IMG/VR virus record: IMGVR_UViG_3300036770_000877 | Coordinates: 1 to 64,000 of that record | Length of the DNA: 64,000 bases | From: a virus | Reading direction: 5' to 3' (one strand) | Shown here: positions 60,255 through 64,000 of the stretch, one piece after another | Position numbering within the stretch: the first letter of the stretch is position 1 | Layout: each line of letters opens with the position of its first letter | The notes under the pieces: generated by a model | What the model was told of the DNA's origin: nothing | Database searches by the model: none | What the model saw: only the letters and a program-made list of their open reading frames with translations | Made by a program: the position numbers and the translations under genes

Positions 60255-60586
60255 TAAACGTCAAGCTCCGCTCCAAAGACGTTGAATGATACTAGGCCAG
60301 ATGACGACTGAACTGTAACTACGTCATTTTGATTAAGTGTAATTCCAAGATTGAGCGATGTTGTTGAGTTTGAATTAACTTGAACATCATATGCTAGATA
60401 CATGTCGTCTGTTAATGTAGCTCCATCTGGGCGTACTGAAATTCTATATGTAGCAGAGTTTGCATCTCTATTCGCTACTGTAATACAGTTAATAATAGCG
60501 TCTTTTGTTCCGCTAACTGTGTAAATGTCCCAGCTAGTATTTGCTGCTGGTGACTTTTGTCCTAAAACCTTATATCTAATTGCCAT
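60254..60586 (-). CDS. Small virion protein, beta-rich
   Basis: A 110-residue beta protein (MAIRYKVLGQKSPAANTSWD) with regular strands (DAIINCITVANRDANSATYRISV ... read as three strands) and an ending FNVFGAELDV. Proteins of this pattern (GQxxPxAxTxxxLYTV-like start, then IxxIxxxN) are common beside fibres of marine phages. Probably a trimeric decoration or adaptor. It overlaps the next gene by a single base. Confidence 0.68.
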   Translation of the reverse strand: MAIRYKVLGQKSPAANTSWDIYTVSGTKDAIINCITVANRDANSATYRISVRPDGATLTDDMYLAYDVQVNSNSTTSLNLGITLNQNDVVTVQSSSGLVSFNVFGAELDV

Positions 60587-60590
60587 ATTT

Positions 60591-60953
60591 TTATATTCCT
60601 ACCGTAAAGAATGGATGTAGCGATGCTCCCGCTCCAGATACCTGGTTAATTGCGGAAACTCTTGCAGATTCAATATCAGCTAACGCAGTCGCCCTGTCTG
60701 AGTTAACATCTGACAAAGAGTTTACACGCTTTGTCTCTAATGAAGCTAAAGAAGTTGTTGTCTTTGTATCAAGTTCTGTGATCTTTGCTGCTGTGGCTGC
60801 TACGATGTCATTAACACCTAGTAGTCCTCCAAGTTCGCCTAGAGCCTTAGCCATGTAAATCATGTCTTGGGCGTTCATAGCCGTGCTTGAAATTGCGCTT
60901 GTCATTTCTGACTTTAGCGCATCAATTTGTGTTGATAAACTATCGTATGCCAT
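60591..60953 (-). CDS. Hypothetical coiled-coil fibre-region protein
   Basis: A 120-residue protein with long Ala/Ser/Thr-rich helices (LSTQIDALKSEMTSAISS ... ITELDTKTTTSLASLETK) and a short C-terminal beta end (HPFFTVGI). The heptad pattern suggests a trimeric coiled-coil rod. AAGG precedes the ATG. No family recognised. Confidence 0.65.
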   Translation of the reverse strand: MAYDSLSTQIDALKSEMTSAISSTAMNAQDMIYMAKALGELGGLLGVNDIVAATAAKITELDTKTTTSLASLETKRVNSLSDVNSDRATALADIESARVSAINQVSGAGASLHPFFTVGI

Positions 60954-60991
60954 TCATAATCACCAACCTTAGTATAGCACGAGTCATATTA

Positions 60992-61582
60992 TTAGATCCC
61001 CAATCCTAGCTCTAGGCTTGTTATTCTAGCATTAAAGCTATTTACTGTGGCTGTTAGGGAAGCTATTTGAGATGCTACCTCCGCCGCAAAGTTGGGGTTG
61101 TCGTTTAGAGCGTCTGACAGTTCGCTAAGCGTATTAAGAAGGGCTGGGGCAGCTCCTACAAGATTTGATATTGACGTGTCAGTATACGAGTTAGCAGAAG
61201 ACAGAGCGTTGGCTGCCGCTGAGGTTGCAAAAGTCTGGGTAGCCAGGAGAGCTGTATTGGCAATACCATGAACATTTGTAGTTACTGAGTTGTGGGTAGA
61301 TATATCTGAAGCCACTGATGAATTTGTAGCAAGAACTGCGGTGTCTGCAATTCCGTGGACATCTGTAGTATCATTATTATGAGCAGTAATTGCTGATGTT
61401 AAGTCTGAGGCTAGTAAGTTAGCATAATTTAAAATTCCCCAGGCTGAGGATCCATTACCAATCTTAAACTTATTTAATGTAGTATCAATTCCAATTTCCC
61501 CCGCTTGAAGAACTGGATTATAGGTAGTCCAATTTGCTGTAGTGTCTCTACGCAACTTAAAAGTAACATTCATTGTTGTCAT
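60992..61582 (-). CDS. Short tail fibre with shared fibre module
   Basis: A 196-residue fibre. The N-terminus (KLRRDTTANWTTYNPVLQAG followed by EIGIDT) is the well-known fibre segment found in phage hyaluronidase-like and T4-type fibres. Two HGIA(D/N)TA repeats follow, then the module SYTDTSISNLVGAAPALLNT and LSELSDALNDNPNF, shared with the fibres at 47104 and 54351, and a coiled coil. Starts by ATGA overlap. Confidence 0.78.
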   Translation of the reverse strand: MTTMNVTFKLRRDTTANWTTYNPVLQAGEIGIDTTLNKFKIGNGSSAWGILNYANLLASDLTSAITAHNNDTTDVHGIADTAVLATNSSVASDISTHNSVTTNVHGIANTALLATQTFATSAAANALSSANSYTDTSISNLVGAAPALLNTLSELSDALNDNPNFAAEVASQIASLTATVNSFNARITSLELGLGI

Positions 61583-61785
61583 GCTGGGTTTGCGTCCCCT
61601 CCGTCATAAGAGACCATTGATGCTAGTCCACCTGTAACTAAATCTCCATCATATGTATGAGTATGTTCAAATACTACTGCTGGATCTGTAAATAGTTCCC
61701 AAAAAACTCCAGTCCAACGCCATCTAATGCCGTTAGATTCATATGTTTGACCAACCGCAGGGCTGGATGGAAATATTGTAGCCAT
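61579..61785 (-). CDS. Small fibre attachment-like protein, leaderless
   Basis: A 68-residue protein from the ATG at 61785 (MATIFPSSPAVGQTYESNGI). FPSSPAVGQxYxxNGxxWRW resembles the start segments of the three Ig plus Gly-rich adhesins (RPANPAIGQTFYNG), so it seems a free copy of that attachment unit, followed by an HTHTYDG motif. The longer frame start at 61845 lies inside the upstream gene and is less likely. The ATG is 6 nt after TATAAT without a ribosome site. Confidence 0.65.
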   Translation of the reverse strand: MATIFPSSPAVGQTYESNGIRWRWTGVFWELFTDPAVVFEHTHTYDGDLVTGGLASMVSYDGGDANPA

Positions 61786-61791
61786 AAAACT

Positions 61792-61797
61792 ATTATA
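61792..61797 (-). promoter_or_regulatory. -10 box giving leaderless start
   Basis: TATAAT at 61797-61792, then six bases to the ATG at 61785; it also contains the stop codon of the kelch-like gene. The overlap with a stop codon means chance is possible, but the position repeats at other genes. Confidence 0.4.
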
Positions 61798-63196
61798 CCC
61801 TAACAGCGTATGAAGGAACAGTAATCTGTGATTGTGTTTGTGCAACTAAATAATAGTTGCTATTCTCTGTATAGTGTGCATATTGTGTTGCGCTTCCAGG
61901 TGTCTTTGCAACATTAAGAACTGGTGTTGGAGCCCAATACTGTGGTTTTTCAACTGGTGTTGGAAGGAATCCTGTAGCGATATAATCAGCCTTTGAATAC
62001 TTGTTATTAAACTTATCATACAAGTGTGTGGCATCTTCGTGGTATGTTCTACCATTCATGTGTCCGAGGGTAGTAAATGATGGTCCCTCTGAGAGCCCGA
62101 CGGTCTTAAAGTTCTTAATAGTTGTATATGAGTTAGTTGCTGGGTCGTAATATCCAAACCAGTAGTCAAATAAGACTCTTGATCCCTTATCTACTGCTGT
62201 ATAACGAGCACCTGAAATATAAACCTTACCCTGATAGGTAAAGATAAATGTTTCGTCTGCAGAAACTGACGGGAACCCATTCATCTTAGCAATTGGAGAC
62301 CATGTATTTGTAGTACCATTCCACTTATAGGCTAGATTTCCATAGTAATGAGATGTAGGAACATTTGATGTTTCTAAATAGTGCTGTCCAAATGTGTAGA
62401 CATTTCCGTCTCCAGGAGCAGCCATAAGAATATTCATTGTATTTAATGAGTCTGGGTATGCAGCCTTTGCTGTTTGAGTAAATGAATGTGTTGACATATC
62501 TTTTTCAATAAATGTTGTATACATTGTCTGGCTATGAGATTGAACTCCACCGCTTGAATTGTATACGCCGCCGCCAATGACATAAACTTTATTGTTTACA
62601 TAATCATGTGCAAATGAAGCACCACGATAGTTATTTGAATATAAATCTTGTGAAGCAAATGTTGAGCAGTTTACTACCTTACCAGCATAGTAAGCATTTG
62701 TAGATACATTATATGTAGGGTATGTCCATGCATAGTCAGTCCCGCCAACATTTCTTGTTGTAATAGTATTTGTTAGCTGAGTTGCTGGGGTTGTAGGAAT
62801 AGTAATGCTTGGTGTAGTATTAGTATTTGAACTAAGACCAGAAGCTACTGTAGCATTTGAGTTTGCTGGCCAGTAGATATAATCGCTATCGCTAACAAGA
62901 ATTATCTTTGCCCATTGCTTTGATGGGTTAAAGTTAAATGTAGTAGTTAGGTCTGGGTTTTCAAAAGACTCGTCAATTACGTTTCCGTCGCCATCTAAAA
63001 TATTAATATAGGCAACATTTGTAGGATTTGCTCCTGTAAATGTTAGGTTATAAATACCAGCATTTACAAGCATACCTACGTTAAGAATAAATATTCTTTG
63101 TTTGATTTGTGTTGATGTAGATGGGGCCTTAAACGTCAAAGTACCGCCTAGTGCGGGTAAGGAGTTTTTAGATACTAGATCTAAGGTTACTGCCAT
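61793..63196 (-). CDS. Kelch-like beta-propeller virion protein
   Basis: A 467-residue protein. Residues 1-115 are a beta domain (SLPALGGTLTFKAPS ... KQWAKIILVSDSDYIYW) of a kind often at the start of phage tail proteins. From ~170 come repeats typical of kelch propellers (NNKVYVIGGGVYNSSGG, GDGNVYTFGQHYLET, QGKVYISGARYTAV, MNGRTYHEDATHLYD). A propeller at the tail would bind sugars or proteins. AGGAGG lies before the ATG. Confidence 0.75.
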   Translation of the reverse strand: MAVTLDLVSKNSLPALGGTLTFKAPSTSTQIKQRIFILNVGMLVNAGIYNLTFTGANPTNVAYINILDGDGNVIDESFENPDLTTTFNFNPSKQWAKIILVSDSDYIYWPANSNATVASGLSSNTNTTPSITIPTTPATQLTNTITTRNVGGTDYAWTYPTYNVSTNAYYAGKVVNCSTFASQDLYSNNYRGASFAHDYVNNKVYVIGGGVYNSSGGVQSHSQTMYTTFIEKDMSTHSFTQTAKAAYPDSLNTMNILMAAPGDGNVYTFGQHYLETSNVPTSHYYGNLAYKWNGTTNTWSPIAKMNGFPSVSADETFIFTYQGKVYISGARYTAVDKGSRVLFDYWFGYYDPATNSYTTIKNFKTVGLSEGPSFTTLGHMNGRTYHEDATHLYDKFNNKYSKADYIATGFLPTPVEKPQYWAPTPVLNVAKTPGSATQYAHYTENSNYYLVAQTQSQITVPSYAVRV

Positions 63197-63209
63197 TTAT
63201 TTCCTCCTA

Positions 63210-63503
63210 TTAAGAAACTTCAAGCCAATCTTGTTCTTGTTCGCTCCAGGCCCATTTTCCACTAGCAGGCTTTTCTTTTGGTGGAGTCCATTCAAAAGAT
63301 TCTTCATCTAGAGTCCACGAATCAAATGGCCTGGATATAATAAACTTATTTTTTTCTTTAGAATAAAGTGATCCTGGTCCAGCCCATCCAGTTTCTTCTG
63401 TAACTTCAACATAGATTCCTTCTATCTCATCGATAAGAGATGGAACTGCTACTATTACTGATTCAACAATATTTTCTGAATTAATTTTTGCAAAGTTTTT
63501 CAT
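63210..63503 (-). CDS. Small acidic adhesin-associated protein (copy 2)
   Basis: A 97-residue paralogue of 58885. It shares N-x-V-x-x-V-I-V at the start, a YSKEKNKFI strand, PFDSWTLDEESFEWTPP and a W-S-E-Q-E-x-D-W ending. It starts by ATGA overlap with the adhesin stop, the same arrangement as copy 1, showing that the gene pair duplicated as a unit. Confidence 0.72.
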   Translation of the reverse strand: MKNFAKINSENIVESVIVAVPSLIDEIEGIYVEVTEETGWAGPGSLYSKEKNKFIISRPFDSWTLDEESFEWTPPKEKPASGKWAWSEQEQDWLEVS

Positions 63504-64000
63504 GGTATATAGTACCTCACTATAACAACTCCTTGATCTGATCTATAAGGATTATTATTTCCGCCGCCTGAATCATGACTATGTCCACCTGATCTTCCAC
63601 CAAATCCGTAACCAGAGAATCCTGCAGTGTATTGTTCTGATCCGCTTCCATTATGGTGACCAGCACCACGACCTCCACCAGCATAAGATAAGTTTGTTCC
63701 AGTTATGTCAGAGTTATGGGCTAGACCTCCATTGCCTCCGCTGCCGTCAGCACCATTTCCTCCAGCACCGCCTGCTCCACCGCCGCCGCCGCCTCTACTG
63801 TTATGACTATTTCCTCCAGTAGAATTTCCTCCAGCAAAACCTCCGTGATATACGGGAGAACCTGCTGTTCCTAAACCTGTTGATGAAGTTTGTGTTATTC
63901 CAGAACCACCAGAGAATTGGCTATTATGTGCACCTGCGCCACCACCATTTGCACCAGAATGACCATTTCCACCATGGTGATTTCCATAACCTCCACCTAA
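63500..64000 (-). CDS. Glycine-rich tail adhesin, cassette copy 2 (N-terminus beyond window)
   Basis: The frame is open from base 64000 to the TGA at 63500, so 166 C-terminal residues are present and the start is outside. It is almost wholly glycine-rich (NGGGAGAHNSQFSGG, GLGTAGSPVYHGGFAGGN, a seven-Gly run) and ends GVVIVRYYIP. It aligns by eye with the adhesin at 59166 over most of its length, including GTxGSPxxHGGFAGGN. Predicted receptor-binding domain. Confidence 0.85.
   Translation of the reverse strand, partial: LGGGYGNHHGGNGHSGANGGGAGAHNSQFSGGSGITQTSSTGLGTAGSPVYHGGFAGGNSTGGNSHNSRGGGGGGAGGAGGNGADGSGGNGGLAHNSDITGTNLSYAGGGRGAGHHNGSGSEQYTAGFSGYGFGGRSGGHSHDSGGGNNNPYRSDQGVVIVRYYIP

Noticed and set aside
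1-64000. tRNA genes, integrase, reverse transcriptase (diversity-generating element), endolysin
   Set aside because: I looked for these and saw no cloverleaf, no tyrosine or serine recombinase motif, no RT motif near the variable adhesins, and no lysin domain; they may lie outside the window.

Overview
The window is one contiguous piece of a tailed double-stranded DNA phage. Essentially every credible gene lies on the minus strand, so transcription runs from about position 64000 down to position 1. Long tightly packed gene runs with ATGA, TAATG and TTGA stop/start overlaps, an HK97-type head module, a 1,854-residue tape measure protein and a -1 frameshifted tail assembly chaperone indicate a long non-contractile (siphovirus-type) tail. 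No sheath, lysin, holin, integrase, repressor, tRNA or CRISPR array was seen. The host cannot be read directly. The bacterial-type replisome (DnaE with an intact-looking PHP domain), the recombination set, and several ATG codons 6-10 nt after a -10 hexamer with no Shine-Dalgarno (apparently leaderless) fit an actinobacterial host, while the fibre and adhesin types and the halogenase resemble those of aquatic phages; this is inference.

Layout in the direction of transcription. (1) 64000-42193: a very large adhesin and fibre region of about 20 genes. It holds glycine-rich adhesins, two copies of an adhesin plus small acidic protein cassette, a kelch-like protein, fibres sharing a repeated module, Fn3 and LamG-like proteins. 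Embedded in it (58808-56244) is a three-gene operon: flavin-dependent halogenase, an unrecognised protein and a three-helix membrane protein, set off by a terminator hairpin. (2) 42132-33987: portal, a maturation protease fused to a scaffold-like tail, major capsid protein, head-tail connectors and major tail protein. (3) 33887-18261: tail assembly chaperones with a frameshift site, tape measure, tail tip and hub proteins, and an S74-chaperone tail spike. (4) 18259-15666: HNH endonuclease, metallophosphoesterase, DNA-binding and small zinc proteins. (5) 15691-3393: replication, recombination and nucleotide metabolism: DnaB-like helicase, DnaG-like primase, gp32-like ssDNA-binding protein, DNA polymerase III alpha, MazG-like, RecA, Cas4-like exonuclease, RuvC-like resolvase, methyltransferase and dNMP kinase. 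(6) 3412-663: zinc ribbons and terminase, unusually distant from the portal. (7) 613-1: a signal-peptide-bearing secreted coiled-coil protein behind its own promoter and palindrome, cut by the window edge.

The genes form a self-sufficient programme. The phage copies its DNA with its own polymerase, helicase, primase and SSB, resolves branched DNA with RuvC/RecA/Cas4-like enzymes, packages it with its terminase into an HK97-type head, and invests about a third of the window in surface-binding proteins. Promoters resembling sigma-70 sites and four hairpin terminators divide the long transcript. No gene-free stretch exceeds about 105 bases.
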